Positions 44,901 to 53,370 of a stretch of 64,000 nt of DNA are shown piece after piece. The stretch comes from Paractinoplanes maris. Its GTDB lineage: Bacteria; Actinomycetota; Actinomycetes; Mycobacteriales; Micromonosporaceae. The notes under the pieces were generated by a model that saw only the letters and a program-made list of their open reading frames with translations, had not been told where the DNA came from and did not search any database. The position numbers were made by a program, and so were the translations under genes. Where the stretch lies: positions 1 to 64,000 of the forward strand of contig NZ_JALPVL010000006.1 of the NCBI RefSeq assembly GCF_023544465.1, written 5' to 3'. Position 1 is the first letter of the stretch; each line of letters opens with the position of its first letter.

Positions 44901-46412
44901 CTAGCGGCGGCGGTATCCGTCCTCGTCGGGCGAGTAGCCGCCGTACGCGGCGAAGTCGCTGAGCGAGCCGACGTTGGTGTCGTTGGCCGACGGGCGGTGC
45001 CGGCGGGCCTTGTAGGTGGGGTCGCCGGTCGTGTTCCCGGGTTCGTGCGCGGCGTCGTACTCGCCGGCGGGCTCGTAGGGTTCGCTTTCGCCGTAGCCGT
45101 AGTCGCCCTGGCCGGGGTCGCCCTGCTCGGAGCCGTAATGCGGGGCGCCGTAACCGTGGTATTCGTCCGAGTCGAAGTCGTCGTTCGAGGTGCCGTACGT
45201 GTTCGCGGCGCCGTAGGTGTTGCCGCCGGCAGGAGCGCCATAGACGCCGGGTTGCTGGGCGGCGTATCCGTTGCCGGCGCCGAAGTCGTCGGACAGGGAC
45301 TCGGGCCGGCCGACGAACGGACCGCTCGGCCGGACGGACGCCGCCGCGCGCGGCACACCCGTCGGCGGCGGGGACGGGACCGCAGCCGCGCCACGTTGCC
45401 GGGGCACCTGCGGCGGCGGCACTGCGGCCGCGGCCGCGGCTACGGGGCGGCCACCGGTCGAGGTGCCGGGCTCGCGACCAACTGGGCCGGCGGAACCGAC
45501 TGCGCCGGCGACACCGACCGGGCCGACGGAACCGATCGGGCCGGCGAGACCCACCGGGCTGGCGACACCGACCGGGCCGGCGGGACCCACCGGGCCGGCG
45601 GGGCGGCTACCGGTCTGCATGCCGGGTCCGGTGCGGGCGGGTGGGCGCACTGCGGCGGTCGCCGTCGGGACCCCGGCTCGGCCACCGGCGGGAACCGGCG
45701 GACGGGCCGAACCCATCGGCTGGGCCGGGTAACCGGGCTGGCCGGCAAAATCTGCGTGAGCCGGGTAACCGGACTGGCCGGCAAAATCTGGCTGGGCCGG
45801 GTAGCCGGACTGGTCGGCAAAATTTGGCTGGGCCGGGTAGCCGGGCTGGCCGGCAAAATCTGGCTGGGCCGCGAAGTCCGGCTGGCCGGCGAAGTCTGGC
45901 TGGGCCGGGAAGTCCGGCTGGCCGGCAAAATCTGGCTGGGCCGGGAAGTCCGGCGAGCCGGAGAAGCTGGGATCGGCGAACGGGTCGTCGTCCGCGTACA
46001 TCGGCGGGGCGTCGGCGAAGAAGCCGGATCCCTCGGCCGGAGGCGGTGGCGGCGGGGGGACGGCGGCGCGCTGGGGGCCCGAACTGTGGACCACGCCACC
46101 TCGGCCGGCCGGGGCGAACTCGGGACGCCCGGGTTGGCCGAACTCGGCCCGGAGCTCACGGCGCAACGTGGCGACCTGGTCGGCCACAGTGTCCTCGACG
46201 TCGAGGCGGCCCAGCACCGGATCGCTGCGGACCAGCGCCGAGGCGCCGATCAGCACGACGGCCACCGCGATGAGCAGCACAGCGAACCGTACGGTGTTGG
46301 AGCTCTGGCCGAGCAGCACGACAGCCGCGGCCACCGGGGCAAGCAGAACGCCCGCCCAGTTGAGGCCGCGAAGCAGGCGTGCGTTACCCGTCACGGGGTC
46401 CTGATCCGGCAT
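44901..46412 (-). CDS. Membrane protein with long repetitive Pro/Gly tail
   Basis: The 503-aa protein has two adjacent membrane helices near the N-terminus (about 19-65), a short coiled segment (VADQVATLRRELRAEFG) and then a very long low-complexity tail. About six 12-residue repeats of the type GYPAQPDFAGQP come first, then collagen-like GPVGPAGPVG runs, then Tyr/Gly/Asp-rich sequence ending in RRR. The tail may be cytoplasmic and disordered. Start ATG 46412. Function unknown; such proteins occur in actinobacterial cell-envelope or division contexts. Confidence 0.7.
   Translation of the reverse strand: MPDQDPVTGNARLLRGLNWAGVLLAPVAAAVVLLGQSSNTVRFAVLLIAVAVVLIGASALVRSDPVLGRLDVEDTVADQVATLRRELRAEFGQPGRPEFAPAGRGGVVHSSGPQRAAVPPPPPPPAEGSGFFADAPPMYADDDPFADPSFSGSPDFPAQPDFAGQPDFPAQPDFAGQPDFAAQPDFAGQPGYPAQPNFADQSGYPAQPDFAGQSGYPAHADFAGQPGYPAQPMGSARPPVPAGGRAGVPTATAAVRPPARTGPGMQTGSRPAGPVGPAGPVGVASPVGLAGPIGSVGPVGVAGAVGSAGPVGREPGTSTGGRPVAAAAAAVPPPQVPRQRGAAAVPSPPPTGVPRAAASVRPSGPFVGRPESLSDDFGAGNGYAAQQPGVYGAPAGGNTYGAANTYGTSNDDFDSDEYHGYGAPHYGSEQGDPGQGDYGYGESEPYEPAGEYDAAHEPGNTTGDPTYKARRHRPSANDTNVGSLSDFAAYGGYSPDEDGYRRR
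45720..45960 (-). repeat. 36-bp coding tandem repeats
   Basis: About six copies of a 36-bp unit encode the 12-residue repeat (D/G)(F/Y)PAQPDFAGQ(P/S). Copies vary by single substitutions and keep the frame, so the repeat is maintained at protein level. Confidence 0.85.
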
Positions 46413-46455
46413 GGGCGCCGATATTACCCAGACTCCCCGATCGAGCAACTGTTCG

Positions 46456-46490
46456 AGCGCCGGGCTTCAGATGATCCGAAACCCGGCGCT
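46456..46490. terminator. Hairpin downstream of the osmoprotectant binding-protein gene
   Basis: Perfect 9-bp arms AGCGCCGGG (46456-46464) and CCCGGCGCT (46482-46490) flank a 17-base loop, 17 bp after that gene's stop. Likely terminator for the leftward osmoprotectant operon. Confidence 0.5.
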
Positions 46491-46506
46491 TTCTCGCATT
46501 TCGGTC

Positions 46507-47505
46507 TTAGCTGCCGGCCAAAGCGGGGTCGGAGCTGAACACCAGACCGACGCTGACGGTGCCGGTTTTGAGAGCGGTCAGCGTGAGCGGCCCACCGGCG
46601 TCCAAGCTGCTGAACTTGCCGGCCTTGAAGTCGTAGGTGTCGACCAGACCCTGCTGGCACTTCGGACGCTGCGGGCACTCGGCCGGGCCACCGAGGACGG
46701 TGGCGGCGCCGGAGCACTTGGCGGCCAGGTCGGAGAGAGTTTTCAAACCGTTCTTGTCGGCGAAGGCGGTGGTCACCGCGAACGCGTTCTGGTCCTGCGC
46801 GGCCGACGGCTTGCCGAAGACCAGGCCCCGCTTCTCGCCGAGCGCGGTCAGGTTGGTGATGGTGGTCTGCAGGTCGGACGAGGACGGGTCCTTCGCGTTC
46901 TTGCCCTCGACCTTGCCGGCCAGGAAGGTGGCCAGGGTGGCCGCATACTCAGGGACGATGTCGAGATCGCCCTTCTCCAGCGCGGGCTCGTAGAGCTCCC
47001 GGTTGCCGATCGTCTGCACCTTGACCGTGTAACCCGCGGCGGTGGCCGCGACACCGTAGAGCTCGGCCAGGGTGGCACTCTCGGGGAAGTCGGCGGCGCC
47101 GATCGTGAGCTGTCCGCCGGGGCCCTTGGCGAGACCGGCCGTCAAACTGTTCGCAGTTGCGAACTCTTGGGCCGCGGCCTTGGACGATTTGCGGTCGACG
47201 GCGACCGCCTTGTTGAGCGCGATCAGCTTGGTGGTGTCGAGCGCGGCCGAGGCCTTGTCGAGCGCGGCGATGAGCTCGGGCGACGACGCCTTCTGGTTGA
47301 CCGCGGGGATGACGTTGTCGGTGTTCTGAAGCTTCTTGTCGTCCTCGAGCACGACGAGCTTGTCACCGGCGACCGGAGCGCAGCCGGCGCCGGCCGCCGC
47401 CGAGGGCGGTGCCTCGGTGCCGGAGGAGCCGGCACCGCCGCAACCGGCGAGGGAGACGGCGGCCGCCGTCGCGGTGGCCGCCATCAGGATCAGGTGTCGA
47501 CGCAT
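46507..47505 (-). CDS. Osmoprotectant ABC binding lipoprotein, apparently circularly permuted
   Basis: Substrate-binding protein of the glycine-betaine/choline (OpuC/ProX) type. The lipobox is LAGC with C22. Residues 50-120 (LVVLEDDKKLQ...DNVIPAVN...LNKAV) correspond to the segment that normally ends such proteins. Residues 133-332 (LTIGAADFPES... to GGPLTLTAL and VGLVFSSDPALAGS) correspond to what normally begins and precedes it. In ordinary ProX/OpuC proteins VGLLFTTDPAI leads directly into LVVLEDDK. Here the order is swapped, as in a circular permutation. The protein is otherwise complete at 332 aa and sits behind its two permease genes. Confidence 0.85.
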   Translation of the reverse strand: MRRHLILMAATATAAAVSLAGCGGAGSSGTEAPPSAAAGAGCAPVAGDKLVVLEDDKKLQNTDNVIPAVNQKASSPELIAALDKASAALDTTKLIALNKAVAVDRKSSKAAAQEFATANSLTAGLAKGPGGQLTIGAADFPESATLAELYGVAATAAGYTVKVQTIGNRELYEPALEKGDLDIVPEYAATLATFLAGKVEGKNAKDPSSSDLQTTITNLTALGEKRGLVFGKPSAAQDQNAFAVTTAFADKNGLKTLSDLAAKCSGAATVLGGPAECPQRPKCQQGLVDTYDFKAGKFSSLDAGGPLTLTALKTGTVSVGLVFSSDPALAGS

Positions 47506-47632
47506 AGTGCCGCCTTCTGTGTCCCGGCGCGATCAAGGTGGTCGCGCCGCGTGTCCGACGGGCGGAGGAGAACCGCCTGCCCTGCCATCTCTACCCGCCG
47601 GGTGTGACACTTTCCAGAAATACGCCCGACCG

Positions 47633-48346
47633 TTACCCGGCCGGGGCCGCCGCGGTGGGCCGGCGGCGCTTGACGGCCCGCAGCGCACGGGGTGTGACCA
47701 GGCGTTGGACGAGTGCGAGGGTGCCTTCGACGGCGAGTGCGAGGAGCACCACAAAGATGCCGCCGGCCACGATCTGGTTGCCGCCGACGCTGATGCCGAG
47801 CCCGAACCCGGCGCTGATGATCTCGCCCAGGCCGCCGCCGTTGACGAAGGTGGCCAGCGTGGTCGTCGCGACCACCTGGACCGCCGCGGTCCGCAGGCCG
47901 CCCGCCAGATAGGGCACCGCCAGCGGCAGCTCGACCCGCCACAACACCTGGGTGCCGGACAGGCCCATGCCCTTGGCGGCGTCCCGGACCTCCGGGTCGA
48001 CCGAGCGCAGGCCGGTGACCGCGTTCGACAGCAGGGGCGGGATCGCGAAGACGGCCAGCGCGACCACGACCGGCGGCTTGCCGAAGCCGAGCGGGGTCAG
48101 CGGCAGGATCGTCAGCAGGGCGAGCGTGGGCAGCGCGAGGGTCAAATTGGCCACGGTGATCACGGCCGAGCCGCCCCGGCCGCGGTGGCCGAGCCAGATG
48201 CCGATCGGCCACCCGATCAGGCAGCCCAGAAGCACCGCCCAGAAGCTGATCTGCAGGTGCTCGGAGAGGCGGTCCAGCAGGCCGCCGGGGTTGGTCCAGT
48301 TGAGCGGGTCGTTGAGCCAGACGATGGCTTCGCCGAGATAGTTCAC
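47633..48346 (-). CDS. Osmoprotectant ABC permease
   Basis: Inner-membrane permease of 237 aa with about five to six helices and the coupling motif EVRDAAKGMGLSGTQVLW, typical of OpuCB/OpuCD proteins. The start is placed at GTG 48346, which overlaps the stop of the preceding permease (GTGA). An ATG 21 bp upstream is the alternative. It pairs with that permease to form the channel. The binding-protein gene follows after 127 bp. Confidence 0.88.
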   Translation of the reverse strand: MNYLGEAIVWLNDPLNWTNPGGLLDRLSEHLQISFWAVLLGCLIGWPIGIWLGHRGRGGSAVITVANLTLALPTLALLTILPLTPLGFGKPPVVVALAVFAIPPLLSNAVTGLRSVDPEVRDAAKGMGLSGTQVLWRVELPLAVPYLAGGLRTAAVQVVATTTLATFVNGGGLGEIISAGFGLGISVGGNQIVAGGIFVVLLALAVEGTLALVQRLVTPRALRAVKRRRPTAAAPAG

Positions 48347-49071
48347 GAGGCCCGCCTCCGGGCCCACGGCGTCAGCAGGCGCCCGACCCCGGCCAGCAGC
48401 AGGTCGAGGATCAGGGCCAGCGCCAGGCAGAGGACCGAGCCGGTGACGATCTCGGCCTTGTAGAAGTTGTTGCGGAAGCCGCCGAGGATCAGGTCACCGA
48501 GACCGCCCTGACCGATCAGCGAGCCGACCGTGACGAGCGCCACGGTGGAGACCGTGGCCAGCCGCAACCCGGTCATGATGCCCGGCAGCGCGAGCGGGAG
48601 CTCCACCCGGATCAGCCGGCCGAACCGCCCGTAGCCCATGCCGGTCGCCGCGTCCCGCACCTCGTCAGGCACCTGGGTGAGGCCGGTCAGCGCGTTGCGG
48701 ACGAGGACCAGCAGCGCATAGAGCACCAGGGCGATCAGCACCGACGTGTCGGTCGTGGTGCCCACCGCGGGAGCCAGCAGGGCCAGCAGCGCCAGCGACG
48801 GAATCGTGTAGAGCACGCCCGAGAGTGCGAGGATGGGGCCGGTCAACGGTTTGATCCAGTAGGCGAGCACGGCGAGCGGCAGGGCCACGATCAGGGCGAG
48901 GACGACCGCCCGGGCGGTCAGCCCCGCGTGGAACTCGAGCGCGCCGCGCAAGGTCTCGGCGTTGTCCAGCACGTACTGCCAGGAGAACCACGGATTACCT
49001 GGCCCGTCATCGGCGGGTGCGGCCAGCGGCACTGACACAGCAGCCGCCGGGCCCCACGACAGGAAGGACAT
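48343..49071 (-). CDS. Osmoprotectant ABC permease
   Basis: Permease of 242 aa with about six helices and coupling motif EVRDAATGMGYGRFGRL. Its ATG at 49071 is only two bases from the GTG of the divergent ATPase gene. TAGCGT lies exactly six bases upstream, which fits a leaderless transcript. The first 35 residues include an extended external segment (PADDGPGNPWFSW). It forms the transporter with the second permease and the ATPase. Confidence 0.88.
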   Translation of the reverse strand: MSFLSWGPAAAVSVPLAAPADDGPGNPWFSWQYVLDNAETLRGALEFHAGLTARAVVLALIVALPLAVLAYWIKPLTGPILALSGVLYTIPSLALLALLAPAVGTTTDTSVLIALVLYALLVLVRNALTGLTQVPDEVRDAATGMGYGRFGRLIRVELPLALPGIMTGLRLATVSTVALVTVGSLIGQGGLGDLILGGFRNNFYKAEIVTGSVLCLALALILDLLLAGVGRLLTPWARRRAS

Positions 49072-49073
49072 AC

Positions 49074-50072
49074 GTGGACGCTACCGCGATCAACGAGCCG
49101 GGGCGCGACAGCCGGAGCGCGGCCTCGATCACGCTTCAGGACGTCGGCAAGACCTACCCCGACGGCACGGTCGCGGTGGGCGACTTCAGCCTCGAGGTGG
49201 GTGCGGGCGAGCTGGCCGTGCTGATCGGCCCGTCGGGCTGCGGCAAGTCCACGATCCTGCGCATGATCAACCGGCTGATCGAGCCGACCCACGGCACCAT
49301 CCTGATCGACGGCCGGAACGTCCTCGAGCGCAACCCGGTCGAGCTGCGCCGGCACATCGGCTACGTGATCCAGAACGTGGGCCTCTTCCCCCACCAGAAC
49401 ATCCGCACGAACGTCGGCACCGTGCCGCGCATGCTGGGCTGGGACAAGGCCAAGGTCGCGACCCGCTCCGACGAGTTGCTCGAGCTCGTCGGGCTCGACC
49501 CGGCCCGCTACTCCAAGCGCTATCCGCACGAGCTCTCCGGCGGTCAGCGGCAGCGCGTCGGCGTGGCCCGGGCGCTGGCCGCCGACCCGCTGGTGCTGCT
49601 GATGGACGAGCCGTTCTCGGCGGTCGACCCGATCGCCCGCGGCCGCCTGCAGGAGGAGTTCCTCAAGCTGCAGGCCACCGTGCGCAAGACGATCGTGCTG
49701 GTCACCCACGACATCGACGAGGCCGTACGGCTGGGCGACCGCATCGCCGTGCTCGGCGAGGGCGGCACCCTGCGGCAGTACGCGCCTCCGGCCGAGCTGC
49801 TGAGCCGGCCGGCCTCCCCGGCGGTGGCCGACTTCGTGGGCGCCGATCGGGGCATCCGCCGCCTTGCCGTCACCTCCATCCGTACGGCTCTGCAGCCGGG
49901 CGGACCGGCCGGTGACAAGCCGGTGGTGGACGCGGGCGGCACGCTCTACGACGCATTGGCCGCGATGCTGGCCGGCGACGTCAGCGAGGTGGCCGTGGCC
50001 GAGGACGGCAAGACGATCGGGACGGTCTCGCGGACAGCGCTCTTCGAGGAGCACAGCCGCGAGACCGCCTAG
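49074..50072 (+). CDS. Osmoprotectant ABC transporter ATPase, OpuCA-like
   Basis: The 332-aa ATPase has Walker A GPSGCGKST, signature LSGGQRQRVGVARAL, Walker B VLLMDEPFSAVD and the family-typical EFLKLQATVRKTIVLVTHD. A C-terminal CBS-like segment (TLYDALAAMLAGDVSEVAVAE) is present as in OpuCA, where CBS domains sense ionic strength; only one repeat is clear. GTG 49074 follows AGGAAGG. It is divergent from, but functionally joined to, the permease and binding-protein genes. Confidence 0.9.
   Translation: MDATAINEPGRDSRSAASITLQDVGKTYPDGTVAVGDFSLEVGAGELAVLIGPSGCGKSTILRMINRLIEPTHGTILIDGRNVLERNPVELRRHIGYVIQNVGLFPHQNIRTNVGTVPRMLGWDKAKVATRSDELLELVGLDPARYSKRYPHELSGGQRQRVGVARALAADPLVLLMDEPFSAVDPIARGRLQEEFLKLQATVRKTIVLVTHDIDEAVRLGDRIAVLGEGGTLRQYAPPAELLSRPASPAVADFVGADRGIRRLAVTSIRTALQPGGPAGDKPVVDAGGTLYDALAAMLAGDVSEVAVAEDGKTIGTVSRTALFEEHSRETA
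49078..49083 (-). promoter_or_regulatory. -10 element of leaderless permease gene, inside the ATPase gene
   Basis: TAGCGT on the minus strand ends six bases before ATG 49071. It lies within the first codons of the divergent ATPase gene, so that promoter is embedded in coding sequence. Confidence 0.5.
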
Positions 50073-50074
50073 GA

Positions 50075-50566
50075 TCAGCGGGTGCCGCGGTAGCCACCCA
50101 GGGTGGCCAGGCCGATGATCCAGCCGACGAAGAGCCCGTACGAGGCGCCGTTGCCGGCCTCCCGGAAGGCGCCCACCAGCGACGGGTTGGCCAGGAAGAG
50201 CGTCGTCAGCAGGGCCGCGAAGCCACCGGCGAAGACGTACGACGCCCAGCCGGCGAAGAACTGGCTGATCGTGCCGCGGGCCCGGGCCAGCTGCGAGCCG
50301 GGGAGCAGGTAGAGGAAGAGTGCGGTCAGCACGACCAGCAGGATCGCCTTGAGGTCGCCGACGATGATCTGCCGCAGCGAGTCGTCGGAGTCGAACGACC
50401 AGCGGGGCCAGGCCAGCAGGTTCAGGAACCAGCCGCCGGCCGTTTCGGGGTTGGCGTTGTCGCTCGCCCACTTGGCATACCAGGGGCTGCCGAAGACGAG
50501 CACGAGTATGAGCGCGGCAAGTGTGCCCGCACCAGGCGCAGACTTGTAACGATTACCGAGAGCCAT
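50075..50566 (-). CDS. Four-helix membrane protein
   Basis: The 163-aa protein has about four hydrophobic helices (LAALILVLVFGSPWY, AILLVVLTALFLYLLPG, YVFAGGFAALLTTLFLA, YGLFVGWIIGLATLGG) with conserved-looking Trp/Pro loops. I know no function. It ends 2 bp from the ATPase stop (convergent). Confidence 0.65.
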   Translation of the reverse strand: MALGNRYKSAPGAGTLAALILVLVFGSPWYAKWASDNANPETAGGWFLNLLAWPRWSFDSDDSLRQIIVGDLKAILLVVLTALFLYLLPGSQLARARGTISQFFAGWASYVFAGGFAALLTTLFLANPSLVGAFREAGNGASYGLFVGWIIGLATLGGYRGTR

Positions 50567-50634
50567 GCGCCGCTATTTCCCTGAGCGGCGCTCACTTCAA
50601 ACGACGAGCGTAAATGCCGCGTTTGCCGGAATGA

Positions 50635-50919
50635 TCAATGTTTCTGCAGGTAGTCGATGAAGGCGGCCCGCAGCAGGGGCTCGTTCTCGCCATACCCGTG
50701 GCCCTCGAGCTCACGCCAGAGCGCGACCGCCTCGTCGACCGTGGGGCCGATCGAGTTGGGAGCGCCGTCGAGCTGCGACGCCTCGTCGGCGTCGGGCAGG
50801 TGCTTGAGGACCGACCAGAAGAAGCCGATATCGCGCCGCTCCCGGGCCAGGTGGAAGGCGCGCTCGCGCAGCTCCTCGGTGGGCAGGGCGTCCAGCTCGG
50901 CGAAGCTCGGAGTGGTCAT
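50635..50919 (-). CDS. Small conserved-looking cytoplasmic protein
   Basis: The 94-aa acidic, mainly helical protein reads ELRERAFHLARERRDIGFFWSVLKHLPDAD and ends DYLQKH. There are no membrane segments or known motifs. Start ATG 50919 (MTTPSF) is preferred to the codon 12 bases upstream. Function unknown. Confidence 0.6.
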   Translation of the reverse strand: MTTPSFAELDALPTEELRERAFHLARERRDIGFFWSVLKHLPDADEASQLDGAPNSIGPTVDEAVALWRELEGHGYGENEPLLRAAFIDYLQKH

Positions 50920-50950
50920 GGTCAAAAGCATAGGCGGAGCGGCCGGACGA

Positions 50951-52186
50951 TCATCGGCCTGTGCCCCAGGGGCCCGAGTCCCAGCGGTCGGGCTGGGGCG
51001 TGGTGGACGCCGTCGACCACGTCTCGGGCAGGTCGGGCTGCCAGTTGGCGCCGTTCGTGGCCGGGGCGGTCCAGTCGGCCGGGCCGGCCACCGGCAGCGG
51101 ACGGCCGTAGGCCTCGACCAGCCGGGTGACGATCAGGCCGGCCGCGAGGACGCAGGCCGCGATCGCGAACAGCGAGATGTCGAAGTCGCGGCGGTCGGCG
51201 TAGTCGAGGAACAGGGTGAGCGCGGCGACGGCGAACAGCGTGCCGAAGATGCCGCCGCGCCGTCCGTAGGCGCTGGTGCCGGCCAGCATGGCCAACCCGA
51301 GCGCGATGCCCGTCCACTCGAGGCCGGTGCCGGGGACGACCGGGGTGCCGGACTGCGCGGCGAACAGGGTGCCCGCGGCGACGGCGAAGAACGAGGACAG
51401 CAGCAGCGAGCCGATCACCGGCACGGCCACGGCCACCCCGCGGCGACGGGCCGGGTCGCCGGCCGGGCGCAACCGGCCCAGCCAGCGCCGCACCGGCGTG
51501 ATCGTGCCCACCGCACCCCCGAGCACAGCGAGCAGCGCGAACCCGCCGAAGAGGAAGAACGCGTGATCGGTGGGGTCGTAGGTGCCCTGGACATCGACCG
51601 GAGCCACGCGCAGCTGGTCGAAGACGATCACTCCGAGGGCCGCCGCGAGCGTTGCCGCCCAGCCGGGCACGTGCAGCACGAGGATGGCCAGACCAAGGAT
51701 GATCGCGCCCGCGGCGGCGAACACCAGCGCCGGCACCATGGCCTTGACCAGGCCCTGGTCCCCCTGCTCGGCATACTGCAGGGCGGCCGCCAGGGCGATC
51801 GGGCCGAGCGCCAGGTTGGGCACGCCGGCCCGCAGGGTCAGGCCCGCGCCGAGGGCCAGCGCGCCGATCGCGGCGCCGGTGATGAGCAGGTCGTCGAGGG
51901 CGGGCCGGCGGAAGCTGTCGGGCTCGAGGCGCCACAGGAGGAAGCCGATCGCCGCGGCGGCGACCAGCAGCACGACCTCCCAGCCGAGGTGGATGCCGAG
52001 CCGGTCCCGGCCGTCCTCGACCTCGGTCCGGCGCAGGACGTCGGCCGTGGTGTCACCGGTGCTGTCCAGCTCCTCGGCCCGCCGGCGCTGCTCGGCCGCG
52101 GCCAGCGTGTTGGCCCGATAGGCCGCCGGATCGGTGGGCGTGGGTTCCTCGGTCTGCCGACGGTAGGTCGGCTCGTCGTACGCCAT
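50951..52186 (-). CDS. ABC permease-like membrane protein (branched-chain/ribose type)
   Basis: The 411-aa protein has a hydrophilic N-terminus (about 1-68) and about ten membrane helices. Segments such as LGPIALAAALQY and GTGLEWTGIALGLAMLAGTSAYGRRGGIFGTLF resemble the permease family of ribose and branched-chain importers (BPD_transp_2). A Trp/Pro-rich cytoplasmic tail ends it. No ATPase or binding-protein gene adjoins, so a transport role is uncertain. GGAGG precedes ATG 52186. Confidence 0.65.
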   Translation of the reverse strand: MAYDEPTYRRQTEEPTPTDPAAYRANTLAAAEQRRRAEELDSTGDTTADVLRRTEVEDGRDRLGIHLGWEVVLLVAAAAIGFLLWRLEPDSFRRPALDDLLITGAAIGALALGAGLTLRAGVPNLALGPIALAAALQYAEQGDQGLVKAMVPALVFAAAGAIILGLAILVLHVPGWAATLAAALGVIVFDQLRVAPVDVQGTYDPTDHAFFLFGGFALLAVLGGAVGTITPVRRWLGRLRPAGDPARRRGVAVAVPVIGSLLLSSFFAVAAGTLFAAQSGTPVVPGTGLEWTGIALGLAMLAGTSAYGRRGGIFGTLFAVAALTLFLDYADRRDFDISLFAIAACVLAAGLIVTRLVEAYGRPLPVAGPADWTAPATNGANWQPDLPETWSTASTTPQPDRWDSGPWGTGR

Positions 52187-52327
52187 CGTCGCGCCTCCTC
52201 GTGTGCGCTCACCGTGCAGTGAATTACGCACGCCGATATCCGCCGGGCGCGTGCCCGCGCCCAGAGCATACGGATACGAGTCGGTCTCAGTTCAAGGCCG
52301 AGATCCGCAGGGGACACGCCCGGCAAC

Positions 52328-52846
52328 TCAGAGTAGGCCGGTGGGTCGAGGAGAGCCGTTCTCGTTCTCGGAGTCGGGTTGCTCGGGGATGCGGCACGCC
52401 CGCTCGAGCCAGAGAGCCGCGGCGACCAGCGCGACCGCCGAGATCACGCCGCCGATGGCGACCGGCAGATCGTCGCGGGCGGCCTGGGTGGGCTCCATGG
52501 CCAGGAACACCAGCAGGCCCGCCGAGAAGCCGGTCGAGATGGCGCCGACCAGTGAGGACGCCTTGGCCAGAGCGACATAGCGGGCCACCGCCAGCGGGTC
52601 GACCCGGGGCGCTCCGGGCTTGCGCTGGATGCGGGCCGCCGTGTTCTGCGCGAGCAGGCCCTCGGCCACGGCGAGCACGGCCAGCACGATCACCGGCGAC
52701 CACGGCAGGTCGGGCAGCGTCGAATAGGAGAGGCTCAGCAGCAGCCAGCCCACGGCCGCCGCGACGAGGCCCGCGACGATCAGCACCGAGATGCTGGTCG
52801 GGCGCAACGAGGGGTCCGACTTGGGCGCCTGCGGGTTGCTGCTCAC
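52328..52846 (-). CDS. DUF3180-family membrane protein
   Basis: The 172-aa protein has four predicted helices arranged in two pairs (SVLIVAGLVAAAVGWLLL, PVIVLAVLAVAEGLLAQ, and two later) with a basic loop RIQRKPGAPRVDPLAVARY. It follows folK with a 4-bp start/stop overlap, the usual position of DUF3180 genes in actinobacteria. Function unknown. Confidence 0.82.
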   Translation of the reverse strand: MSSNPQAPKSDPSLRPTSISVLIVAGLVAAAVGWLLLSLSYSTLPDLPWSPVIVLAVLAVAEGLLAQNTAARIQRKPGAPRVDPLAVARYVALAKASSLVGAISTGFSAGLLVFLAMEPTQAARDDLPVAIGGVISAVALVAAALWLERACRIPEQPDSENENGSPRPTGLL

Positions 52847-53370
52847 CCCGTCGATCCTAGTGCGAGATCGGGTCGTGGGGTCAGACCGGCGACGTCGTCC
52901 GCCGCTCCGGGCGCGGCCAGCAGGGCGGCGACCGGGCCGTGACCGGGGAGCTCGGCGCCGGGCTGCAGGTCGAGCCAGGGCCGCAGCACGAAAGCACGCA
53001 AGTGAGCGCGCGGATGCGGCAGCGTCAGCTCCGGATCGTCGCTGAGCACGGGCCGGCCGTCGTCGTCCCAGACCACGATCACGTCGACGTCGAGCGTCCG
53101 CGGGCCGAAGCGCCGCTCCGGGTCGCGTACCCGGCCGGCCGCCCTCTCGGCCGCCTGGGCCCGGCGCAGCCAGTCGATCGGCGCCGCTCCCGGGTCCGAG
53201 ACAAGAACCACGGCATTGAGGTACGGCGGTTGGTCGGCGTCACCCCAGGGCGGCGTCTCGTAGATGCCCGAGCACTGCTCGACCTCGCCGCCGAGGCCGC
53301 TCACGGCCTGCCGGAGGTGCTGCTCGCGGTGGCCGAGGTTGCTGCCGAGGGAGAGGACCGCCCGGGTCAC
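52843..53370 (-). CDS. folK: 6-hydroxymethyl-dihydropterin pyrophosphokinase
   Basis: Transfers pyrophosphate from ATP to hydroxymethyl-dihydropterin in folate synthesis. The 175-aa product has LSLGSNLGHREQHL, the catalytic RFGPRTLDVDVI (Asp pair for Mg) and LPHPRAHLRAFVLRPW. Start GTG 53370 overlaps the folB stop. Confidence 0.96.
   Translation of the reverse strand: MTRAVLSLGSNLGHREQHLRQAVSGLGGEVEQCSGIYETPPWGDADQPPYLNAVVLVSDPGAAPIDWLRRAQAAERAAGRVRDPERRFGPRTLDVDVIVVWDDDGRPVLSDDPELTLPHPRAHLRAFVLRPWLDLQPGAELPGHGPVAALLAAPGAADDVAGLTPRPDLALGSTG

Noticed and set aside
45720-45960. 36-bp repeats considered as CRISPR or intergenic repeats
   Set aside because: They lie in frame inside a coding region and encode a conserved 12-residue peptide unit.
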